Shown here piece by piece: positions 1-5,029 of a DNA stretch of 5,052 nt. The notes beneath the pieces are model-generated. The model was not told the origin of the DNA. It saw only the letters and a list, made by a program, of their open reading frames with translations, and did not search any database. Where the stretch lies: positions 1-5,052 of the forward strand of contig DAOWMW010000124.1 in assembly GCA_030642865.1 (NCBI GenBank), given 5' to 3'. The translations under genes were made by a program, and so were the position numbers. This stretch comes from Desulfobacteraceae bacterium (GTDB lineage: Bacteria; Desulfobacterota; Desulfobacteria; Desulfobacterales; BuS5). Each line of letters begins with the position of its first letter. Position 1 is the first letter of the stretch.

Positions 1-849
1 ATTGATGATAAAAAAGCAGGTATCCTTTTTTCAGGAGGTATAGATTCGACCTGTGCTGCGTTGACACAGATCCCCCTTTTTGAAAAAATTCAACTCATTA
101 CATTTATTAAAAAAGGATTGAAAAATCCCCGGAATGTGCAAGTGGGAGTTGAACAATTATGCAAGGCTTTTCCTGACAAGGAAATAACCCATGACTTAAT
201 TGATTTTAATGATATATATCAAAGGGTTACTCCGAATACAGAAAAATGGGAGATACAAAAGGTGGTTCTCGAACAAGAGCTGACACCACTGTGGGAGGAT
301 GCCCACGGAAAGGTCAATGGGTATGAATCTTACTCTGATAAGAGGAATAGATTTTTTTTTGCCAATGAATGTTTGCAGTGTAAAATTGCCATGCATATTG
401 CGGCAATAAAATACTGTGGGGAAAACAGGATCAGAACCCTTTGCGATGGGAGTAATGACGAGCAGTTAGATGACGGGTCTCAATTGGCGGATGTTAAAAA
501 AATAGCCATTGAAATTTTTCGTGAATATGGGATAAATTATTATTCCCCAGTATTTCATGTTCCGGGCGAAGAAAGGGCAAAAGCTCTTTTAGAAAAAGGA
601 ATCATCGATTCCATGGATCATAAAATACTTGAAAAGACCCATAAAATTCCTTCACGACAGATCCAGTGTACTGTACCTTCTTCAGTTCTTTGGACAATAT
701 GTATTTTTCCATGGGTGGTGTATGATGCCAAATCATGCGAAGATTACGTTGAGATGAGCTGCAGGTACTATAAAGGAGCAATGGAAGAAGGACTGAATGT
801 AGTGTTAGACAGTAGTGTCCGATTAGAATCCTGCGAAAGGGAAGTTTAA
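1..849 (+). CDS. PP-loop ATP-pyrophosphatase, LarE/ExsB-like (5' end missing)
   Basis: The frame is open from base 1 and encodes 282 residues before the TAA at 847-849. Seen: residues 9-16 read LFSGGIDS, the SGGxDS nucleotide-binding PP-loop of the adenine nucleotide alpha-hydrolase superfamily. Because this motif normally lies near the N-terminus, only a short part is probably missing, and the TTG at 61 is an internal Leu codon, not a start. Further in are ECLQCK (C124, C127), LCDGSNDEQLDDG (about 148-158), and a Cys-rich C-terminal third (C223, C234, C246, C254, C278). Known: these enzymes adenylate a carboxylate, carbonyl or similar group with ATP. LarE, a sulfur donor for the nickel-pincer cofactor, has a comparable CxxCK, a DGxNxDD-like motif and a late functional cysteine. 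Inferred: the order of motifs is closest to LarE/ExsB, but QueC-, ThiI- or TtcA-like roles cannot be excluded. The PP-loop assignment is firm and the substrate unknown. A nine-T run at 352-360 is crossed in frame. Confidence 0.82.
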   Translation: MDDKKAGILFSGGIDSTCAALTQIPLFEKIQLITFIKKGLKNPRNVQVGVEQLCKAFPDKEITHDLIDFNDIYQRVTPNTEKWEIQKVVLEQELTPLWEDAHGKVNGYESYSDKRNRFFFANECLQCKIAMHIAAIKYCGENRIRTLCDGSNDEQLDDGSQLADVKKIAIEIFREYGINYYSPVFHVPGEERAKALLEKGIIDSMDHKILEKTHKIPSRQIQCTVPSSVLWTICIFPWVVYDAKSCEDYVEMSCRYYKGAMEEGLNVVLDSSVRLESCEREV

Positions 850-904
850 TTGTTTTTGCAGCGTATTGAATAAATTTATTCGGTATAGCGGAAAAAACAA
901 TTAA
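846..904. repeat. Long AT-rich foldback overlapping the PP-loop gene stop codon
   Basis: The arms TTAATTGTTTTT (846-857) and AAAAACAATTAA (893-904) are complementary, and the centre holds the perfect 14-bp palindrome GAATAAATTTATTC (868-881). The sequence between can pair with G-U pairs, one bulge and a few mismatches, giving a near-continuous ~59-nt hairpin. It includes the TAA stop. There is no T-run after it, so it is not a classic intrinsic terminator. It may act in mRNA 3'-end stability or be a small mobile foldback element. Confidence 0.6.
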
Positions 905-977
905 AATTCTAAATATTTTTGTAACTACTCAGTTGGACAGGCAAAAGGTTGAAGACTATTAGGATATTGCACAACCG

Positions 978-1003
978 CAGGGGCAACCCTCGTGGTTGCC
1001 CTG
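978..1003. repeat. GC-rich hairpin in the 911-1127 element
   Basis: GGGCAACC (981-988) and GGTTGCCC (994-1001) form a perfect 8-bp stem around a CTCGT loop, extended by a C-A/T-G pair past one bulged G. The sequence is much more GC-rich than its surroundings. It resembles the GGGCAACC/GGTTGCCC-type intergenic palindromes that I recall from many environmental bacteria (recollection, not checked). There is no U-tract, so it is not a convincing terminator. Confidence 0.7.
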
Positions 1004-1009
1004 GGAAAA

Positions 1010-1037
1010 GTAGAGACAAGGCATGCCTTCTCTCTAC
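1010..1037. repeat. 28-bp near-perfect palindrome GTAGAGACAAGGC/GCCTTCTCTCTAC
   Basis: Bases 1010-1022 pair with 1025-1037 across a central AT, with a single C-C mismatch (1017/1030): 13 of 14 base pairs. As DNA it could be a cruciform or a dimeric-protein site; as RNA it would be a tight hairpin. It starts 9 bases after the previous hairpin stem, which suggests one composite element. Confidence 0.72.
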
Positions 1038-1127
1038 TCTGCAAAGCGCCGCAATTGTGTTCTTTGGGTACCTCTGGCCTTCAGCCTAAATACCTTCATT
1101 TTGACTACGTGAGCAGTTACATATTTT

Positions 1128-1308
1128 CAAGTATTTTCTTTCTTGCAATTTCCTAACCGGACGCTACTGCCTTTTTTTACCATGTGCAAATATACCTCTC
1201 CTATACTGAAGCCCTCTTCCCTGCGTCACTCCAGCCAGTATTTTTTGTCAATGACATTAAAATCACCTCTGCTTTCCCAAAATGATTCCTCTTTTTTTTA
1301 AACTCCCA
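1128..1308. other. Pyrimidine-rich spacer without a recognised gene
   Basis: The plus strand is rich in C and T, with several T-tracts (for example 1171-1177 and 1292-1299). The only local symmetry noticed is TGTCA-A-TGACA at 1246-1256. I see no plausible coding frame, tRNA or riboswitch motif here. Confidence 0.5.
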
Positions 1309-1337
1309 TTGACAAATTTTCCATGGGAACAGATTAT
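1309..1337 (+). promoter_or_regulatory. Candidate sigma-70-type promoter for the adenosyltransferase gene
   Basis: A perfect TTGACA at 1309-1314 is followed after 17 bases by GATTAT (1332-1337, 4/6 to TATAAT). An alternative -10, TATATA at 1335-1340, has a long 20-base gap. The position, about 100 bases before the preferred start, and the adjoining dyad fit a regulated promoter. The -10 is imperfect. Confidence 0.5.
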
Positions 1338-1353
1338 ATAAAAACAATCTGTT
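1328..1353. promoter_or_regulatory. Operator-like dyad AACAGATT-N10-AATCTGTT
   Basis: Two perfect 8-base half-sites (1328-1335 and 1346-1353) are separated by 10 AT-rich bases and overlap the candidate -10 region. The centre-to-centre distance of 18 bases is somewhat under two helical turns. A dimeric repressor bound here would block the promoter; the regulator is not in the window. It could alternatively form a weak RNA hairpin. Confidence 0.4.
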
Positions 1354-1422
1354 GGAGATTTTAAAAATATGGATGATGGGAAAACTCCGGTTTGTCAGAA
1401 TCTAATTTTCAACTATAATAAA

Positions 1423-1428
1423 AAGGGG
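1423..1428 (+). promoter_or_regulatory. Ribosome binding site fixing the adenosyltransferase start
   Basis: AAGGGG lies 6 bases before the ATG at 1435. This supports 1435 over the in-frame ATG at 1369, whose nearest purine tract (GGAG, 1354-1357) is 11 bases away and whose 22 extra residues are unlike the family. Confidence 0.6.
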
Positions 1429-1434
1429 AATCAA

Positions 1435-2004
1435 ATGAGTGTTTATACAAAAACCGGTGACAAGGGCAAAACAAGTCTGTTTAGCGGAGAAAGAATCAAA
1501 AAGTACGATGACAAAATAGATGCATATGGATCCATAGATGAACTTAATTCATTTTTAGGAGGGATCGTTTCTGCTCTCCCCGATGGTTATACAGATCTGT
1601 CTGATGAAATAACCACAATACAGCAGGACCTCATGCTTTTAGGCGGATGGCTTGCAGTGACACCTGGTTCAAAGGCTGCTGAATTTCTTGATGAATTTGA
1701 AGAAAAAAAAGTAAACGATATAGAAGAATCCATCGATAAAATGGAGGAATCCCTGGAAAAACTTACAAAATTTATTTTACCTGGGGGACATCTTTCCTCA
1801 AGTTTTGCTCATATTGCAAGGTGCGTCTGCAGAAGATCAGAAAGAAAATTTCTTTCCCTCATGGATAAAGAACCTGATATATATAATGGTGTGCCATCTT
1901 TTAATAATATTCAAAAATATATAAACAGGTTATCAGATTACCTGTTTGTTCTGGCCAGGTACTGTAATAAAATTAATGATAGAGTCGATATTTTCAGCAA
2001 ATAA
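1435..2004 (+). CDS. PduO-type cob(I)alamin adenosyltransferase
   Basis: Transfers the 5'-deoxyadenosyl group of ATP to cob(I)alamin, giving adenosylcobalamin in the cytoplasm; family members work as trimers with active sites between subunits. The 189-residue product starting MSVYTKTGDKGKTSLF has the family's usual length. Visible motifs in order: the ATP-binding TKTGDKGKT (5-13), DAYGSIDELNSFLG (29-42), FILPGG (113-118), ARCVCRRSER (128-137) and NRLSDYLFVLAR (164-175). D35 and R129 correspond by motif to the conserved intersubunit Asp-Arg pair described for Lactobacillus reuteri PduO, and F113 to the Phe that displaces the lower cobalamin ligand. All key motifs are present, so activity is likely. 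The gene is preceded by a candidate promoter and dyad and followed, across a repeat element, by an aldehyde dehydrogenase. No B12-dependent enzyme is in view, so whether it serves a catabolic operon or general cofactor supply is open. Confidence 0.94.
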   Translation: MSVYTKTGDKGKTSLFSGERIKKYDDKIDAYGSIDELNSFLGGIVSALPDGYTDLSDEITTIQQDLMLLGGWLAVTPGSKAAEFLDEFEEKKVNDIEESIDKMEESLEKLTKFILPGGHLSSSFAHIARCVCRRSERKFLSLMDKEPDIYNGVPSFNNIQKYINRLSDYLFVLARYCNKINDRVDIFSK

Positions 2005-2020
2005 TCACTATGGATCGGTT

Positions 2021-2114
2021 TAGACCTTAAAATAAAGATTTTGAGTACGTTATTATTATATACGCCATCCTCCCTCTGGGTCTGGATTCTCAAAAATTAT
2101 TATCTTAAGGTCTA
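2021..2114. repeat. 94-bp foldback element, copy A, with ~26-bp terminal inverted repeats
   Basis: The left end, TAGACCTTAA at 2021-2030 continuing to TTTTGAG at 2045, is the inverted complement of the right end, CTCAAAAATT (2089-2098) continuing to TTAAGGTCTA (2105-2114). The outer 10 bases match exactly and the remaining ~15 with a few changes and a one-base gap. Both ends begin with TA, which would suit insertion at a TA dinucleotide (inference). A diverged same-orientation copy lies at 4782-4867. The element fills most of the gap between the adenosyltransferase and dehydrogenase genes and, transcribed, would form a long hairpin between them. Confidence 0.7.
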
Positions 2115-2152
2115 TAGTCTTCGTTTAATAAAGCCAAAAGGAGAAACAGGGT

Positions 2153-3559
2153 ATGAGTGAATACAGACTTCTTATCGGTGGTAAACTTGTAGCAACCGAG
2201 GAAACTGTGGATGTGGTCAATCCGGCAACTGAAAAAGTTTTCACTGTTGTACCGAAAGCCGGCAAAAAAGAATTAAACAATGCTGTAAAAGCAGCAGAAG
2301 AAGCATTTAGATCTTTTTGTGCTACTACTATTGAGCAGCGTCAGGCGCTTCTTAATAAAATTACCGAAGCGATTGTAGCCAGCAAGGATAAAATAGCCCC
2401 TGTTTTGACCATGGAGCAGGGAAAACCCCTTGAAATGGCCAATATGGAAATAGATTATGCAATTATGTTTTGCCAGCATTTTGCGGGGATGGATATTCCA
2501 GTTGAAGTTTTGATCGATACAGATGAGCAGCGGGTTGAACTCCACCATACACCCCTGGGTGTTGTTGCAGGAATTCTTCCCTGGAATTTTCCGTTTTTGC
2601 TGGCTGTCTCCAAAATAGCCCCTGCGCTGCTGGCAGGAAACAGCATCATTATTAAGCCAGCCCCCACCACTCCGGTAACAACCCTTATGCTGGGAGAAAT
2701 ACTTCAAGAACTGGTCCCCCCGGGGCTGGTTAATATCCTTGCGGATAACGATGATCTTGGTCCTGAAATTACCGCCCATCCTGGCATAAAAAAAATTTCC
2801 TTCACCGGTTCCATAGAAACCGGCAAAAAGGTTATGGCCAACTCTGCAGATACATTAAAACGATTGACCCTTGAGCTTGGTGGAAATGATGCTGCTATTG
2901 TTTTGGATGATGTTGATCCAAAAGAGATGGCAGAACGTATTTTTGGCGCCGCATTTATGAACAGCGGCCAGGTATGTGTGGCTCTGAAACGCCTCTACGT
3001 GCAGGAAGGGATTTATGACGAGATGTGTGATGAGATGGCCAGACTGGCCAATGGTGCAGTGGTGGGAGATGGCATGATGGAAGGTTCTCATTTTGGTCCT
3101 GTTCAGAATAAGGAGCAATTTGAAATTGTTAAAGCCTTTGTTGAAGATGCAAAACAGAATGGGAAGATAATTGCAGGTGGTGAAATACCTGACAAACCAG
3201 GTTATTTTATCCCGATTACCATTGTTCGTGACATTGTTGATGGAACCAGACTTGTTGATGAAGAGCCCTTTGGGCCGATTCTGCCCATAATCAGGTTTAA
3301 GGAAATTGACGATGTTTTAAAGCGGGCCAATGGCCTTCCCTATGGTCTTGGCGGTTCTGTCTGGTCAAGAGATCTTGATAAGGCACATGCCATTGCAAAA
3401 CAGATGGATGCTGGCACAATTTGGGTTAATCAGCACTGCGCCTTTGGGCCCCATATTCCTTTTCCTGCTTGCAAGGACTCCGGTATAGGGGTGGAGTGGG
3501 GCAAAGAAGGTATCTATGAACTCACAGCCCTGCGGGTAATTAATATCTCCAAGGTTTAA
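2153..3559 (+). CDS. NAD(P)-dependent aldehyde dehydrogenase
   Basis: Oxidises an aldehyde to a carboxylic acid through a cysteine thiohemiacetal, in the cytoplasm. The 468-residue length is normal for the family. Seen: PWNFP with oxyanion Asn145; K168 in the cofactor-binding KPAP; FTGS (217-220) in the Rossmann fold; ELGG with general base Glu241; NSGQVC with nucleophile Cys275; EEPFGP (370-375), whose Glu371 contacts the nicotinamide ribose. All catalytic residues are present. The position after KPA that is Glu in many NAD-specific members is Pro171, so NADP use is possible. The C-terminal region (VNQHCAFGPHIPF, KDSGIGVE) recalls the AldA-like subgroup of broad-range dehydrogenases; the substrate is not predictable. 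The start is supported by AAGGAG at 2138-2143, nine bases before the ATG. The gene follows the adenosyltransferase by 148 bases that contain a foldback element, so cotranscription is plausible but unproven. Confidence 0.95.
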   Translation: MSEYRLLIGGKLVATEETVDVVNPATEKVFTVVPKAGKKELNNAVKAAEEAFRSFCATTIEQRQALLNKITEAIVASKDKIAPVLTMEQGKPLEMANMEIDYAIMFCQHFAGMDIPVEVLIDTDEQRVELHHTPLGVVAGILPWNFPFLLAVSKIAPALLAGNSIIIKPAPTTPVTTLMLGEILQELVPPGLVNILADNDDLGPEITAHPGIKKISFTGSIETGKKVMANSADTLKRLTLELGGNDAAIVLDDVDPKEMAERIFGAAFMNSGQVCVALKRLYVQEGIYDEMCDEMARLANGAVVGDGMMEGSHFGPVQNKEQFEIVKAFVEDAKQNGKIIAGGEIPDKPGYFIPITIVRDIVDGTRLVDEEPFGPILPIIRFKEIDDVLKRANGLPYGLGGSVWSRDLDKAHAIAKQMDAGTIWVNQHCAFGPHIPFPACKDSGIGVEWGKEGIYELTALRVINISKV

Positions 3560-3591
3560 ACTTGCCAATTTATTTTTGGGCGAACCCTTAG

Positions 3592-3649
3592 TGGGTGGTT
3601 GTGATTGTGGGGTGAGAGGGGCCAAGATCTGGCCCCTCTATACCACCCA
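3592..3649. terminator. Compound hairpin between convergent genes, probable bidirectional terminator
   Basis: The inner stem AGAGGGGCCA (3615-3624) / TGGCCCCTCT (3630-3639) is a perfect 10-bp pairing around the loop AGATC. An outer pair TGGGTGGT (3592-3599) / ACCACCCA (3642-3649) is also perfect, with a larger internal loop on the left. It sits between the dehydrogenase stop (3559) and the end of the minus-strand gene (3680), where a shared terminator is expected. No strong T-run follows on either strand, so termination may be partial or factor-assisted. Confidence 0.6.
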
Positions 3650-3679
3650 TGGTGTCTTTGCAATTAAATTTATGGTCTT

Positions 3680-4543
3680 TTATGATATGGCGGATGTTAG
3701 CCCCAGTGCTTTTTCTGCATTTTTATAAAAAACATTTTCCAGAACTTCCGGTTTATAACCTTCATTTTTCCATCCATTGATTATCTGGTCGAATTGAAAA
3801 AACGGATAATCAGAACCGAACATTATTTTGTTTTTACAGCGGCTGTTAATCTCTTTTTTCAACTCTTCCGGGAAATATTTAGGCATCCAGCCATGAACTT
3901 CATTGTATACATTGGCCTTATGGATCAGAACAGATATCATTTCGCTTTGAAAAGGCCAGGGGCAATGGGATGCAATAATAATTAATTCAGGAAATTGGGC
4001 AGCCACATCATCAATAACCGGAATCGGTCTTTCTGTACCAAGGCGTACTCCCATTCCTCCAGGGGTCCCAGCCCCCATGGCTGTATGCCCCACGCTGATT
4101 TTAATGGGAACTTTTTTTTTGCTGCAAAGCTCATAAATCGGGAAAAATCTTTCATCATTAGCCGGGACACCTGTGGCTGCTCCATAATAAAAAAATCCAA
4201 AGGATCCTGCATTGTCAATATATTTTTCCAGCTCAACCACGTAATTCTCAAGATCCAGTTCATGGTTATAAGGAGCCCAGCTTCCACAGACCACATCGGG
4301 ATAATCCCTTTTAAGTTTTCCCATGTAATCCCCAAGTTTTTTCATTTCATCAAAACTTTCCGGGTTCGGAACGCAGAAAACAGCCTTTATTCCTGCCCTG
4401 CGAAAAAGATCCATCATTTCATCCTCGGTTTGATAATATGGAATCTTTGCTTTAAATGCAGTTTCAAAAAAGTCTTTCATTTCCAACGAAAACATGGCTC
4501 CTTTTTTGGTCGTCATCTGTGTTTGAAGATCAATAATTTTCAT
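3680..4543 (-). CDS. Amidohydrolase-2 / ACMSD-like TIM-barrel protein with QxQ in place of HxH
   Basis: A 287-residue protein of the amidohydrolase superfamily (amidohydrolase-2 branch, which includes ACMSD and gamma-resorcylate decarboxylase). Such enzymes use a divalent metal in a TIM barrel to decarboxylate or hydrolyse small carboxylates. Seen: strand-1 motif IIDLQTQM with Gln7 and Gln9 where the family normally has HxH; KISVGHT (His153, strand 5); IIIASHCPW (His193, strand 6) followed by Glu201; MFGSDYPFF (Asp245, strand 8); and a typical C-terminal KNAEKALGL. By motif, His153, His193 and Asp245 match ACMSD metal or catalytic residues. Both first-shell His being Gln (codons CAA and CAG) suggests altered metal binding, a metal-free or non-catalytic role, or a changed metal. 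The ATG at 4543 is chosen because AAGGAA lies 5 bases upstream and MKIIDL is the normal N-terminus; the open frame runs 38 codons further, into an inverted repeat, without family similarity. Convergent with the dehydrogenase gene. A nine-base homopolymer at 4112-4120 is crossed in frame. Confidence 0.88.
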   Translation of the reverse strand: MKIIDLQTQMTTKKGAMFSLEMKDFFETAFKAKIPYYQTEDEMMDLFRRAGIKAVFCVPNPESFDEMKKLGDYMGKLKRDYPDVVCGSWAPYNHELDLENYVVELEKYIDNAGSFGFFYYGAATGVPANDERFFPIYELCSKKKVPIKISVGHTAMGAGTPGGMGVRLGTERPIPVIDDVAAQFPELIIIASHCPWPFQSEMISVLIHKANVYNEVHGWMPKYFPEELKKEINSRCKNKIMFGSDYPFFQFDQIINGWKNEGYKPEVLENVFYKNAEKALGLTSAIS

Positions 4544-4548
4544 ATGTA

Positions 4549-4554
4549 TTCCTT
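4549..4554 (-). promoter_or_regulatory. Ribosome binding site fixing the amidohydrolase-like start
   Basis: On the minus strand AAGGAA lies 5 bases before the ATG at 4543 and directly after a run of A residues. It decides the start against the upstream in-frame ATG at 4657. Confidence 0.6.
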
Positions 4555-4618
4555 TTTTTTTGGGTTTACAGGATAAAAAATTTGGAGATCGGCTATTAGA
4601 TGTTATCAGGCTGAAATA

Positions 4619-4743
4619 AATTACCCGTAATTGCGCCTGGCTTGTGGTCGTCTTCAAGGCGCATCAACGGTTGCATACTCGAAGTCTGTGGCCATTAATG
4701 CAACACGGAAGACGGGCACAAGAACAAGTAATTCTGGGTAATT
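4619..4743. repeat. 125-bp imperfect inverted repeat upstream of the amidohydrolase-like gene
   Basis: The ends AATTACCC (4619-4626) and GGGTAATT (4736-4743) are exact inverted repeats. Nested inside are CTTGTGGTCGTCTTC (4641-4655) against GAAGACGGGCACAAG (4708-4722), matching 13/15, and GTTGCAT (4670-4676) against ATGCAAC (4698-4704), exact. The left arm also holds a competing local hairpin, TGCGCCT (4632-4638) / AGGCGCA (4657-4663), overlapping the long-range stem. It is either a MITE-like foldback or a structured leader of the minus-strand gene; no known riboswitch was recognised. Confidence 0.65.
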
Positions 4744-4781
4744 AATAAAATTCACGATCCTTAGTCTATTATAGAGCATCA

Positions 4782-4867
4782 TATAAAGATTTTGGGTGAG
4801 TTATCAGTCGTTGGGGTATTATACGCTTTCTCCCTCTGGCCTTCCAAAATAATTATTTTAAGGTCTA
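4782..4867. repeat. Diverged copy B of the 2021-2114 repeat
   Basis: It shares with copy A, in the same order and orientation, ATAAAGATTTTG, a TATAYGC-like block (TTATACGC here, TATATACGC in A), CTCCCTCTGG, and TTATT followed by TTAAGGTCTAT. The outermost left inverted repeat of copy A is not preserved here, though ATAAAGATTTTGG and CCAAAATAATTAT still pair. An extra ~12 bases lie in the middle. It reads as an older or partly eroded family member. Confidence 0.6.
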
Positions 4868-4932
4868 TGGAACCAGGCCCTAAAATTTTACATTTTATTG
4901 TTCAGGCGGTCGTTTTCCTGTGGTGATTATGG

Positions 4933-4962
4933 TTGACACATAATTTATAAGTTTGTTATCAT
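4933..4962 (+). promoter_or_regulatory. Consensus-like sigma-70-type promoter reading toward the right edge
   Basis: A perfect TTGACA (4933-4938) is followed after 18 bases by TATCAT (4957-4962, 5/6 to TATAAT). The following ~65 bases are extremely AT-rich, with TATAATATTATAAT-type repeats that would aid melting or offer alternative -10 boxes. It points toward a possible gene beginning near 5030. Confidence 0.5.
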
Positions 4963-5029
4963 ATATAATATTATAATACTATTCTAATGTTATAATAAAT
5001 AAAATAATTTTTTATTTTTTTCAAGAAAT

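Larger units (their letters stand above)
911..1127. repeat. Inverted-repeat-bounded non-coding element (MITE-like) with internal hairpins
   Basis: The left end AAATATTTTTGTAACTACTCA (911-931, of which GTAACTACTCA is 921-931) and the right end TGAGCAGTTACATATTT (1110-1126) are inverted repeats: the 11-bp core matches 10/11 and the flanking AAATAT also matches after a 4-base gap. The ~216 bp unit carries no open frame of useful length and contains two separate strong palindromes (980-1003 and 1010-1037). This is the organisation of a miniature inverted-repeat element or a structured intergenic repeat. No target duplication could be made out with certainty, so mobility is inferred only. Confidence 0.5.

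Noticed and set aside
61..63. TTG as the start codon of the PP-loop gene
   Set aside because: The same frame is open to base 1 and encodes the essential SGGIDS motif upstream of it, so TTG is an internal Leu codon.
1071..1082. CCTCTGGCCTTC shared with repeat copy B (4833-4844) as a third copy
   Set aside because: Only 12 bases match and the flanks do not align, so it is too short to call another copy.
1369..1434. N-terminal extension of the adenosyltransferase from the ATG at 1369
   Set aside because: The 22 extra residues do not resemble the family, the ribosome site is poorly spaced, and AAGGGG before 1435 is better.
2273..2779. Minus-strand open frame of 168 codons inside the aldehyde dehydrogenase gene
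   Set aside because: It is antisense to a gene with intact catalytic motifs, and its low-complexity translation matches no family I know.
3995..4576. Plus-strand open frame of 193 codons opposite the amidohydrolase-like gene
   Set aside because: Its translation shows no recognisable family; it is antisense to a gene with clear motifs.
4544..4657. N-terminal extension of the amidohydrolase-like protein from the ATG at 4657
   Set aside because: It runs into the inverted repeat, has no family similarity, and a well-spaced AAGGAA precedes the ATG at 4543.
4619..4743. Integron attC site
   Set aside because: The inverted repeat lacks the RYYYAAC...GTTRRRY end arrangement and there is no cassette array.
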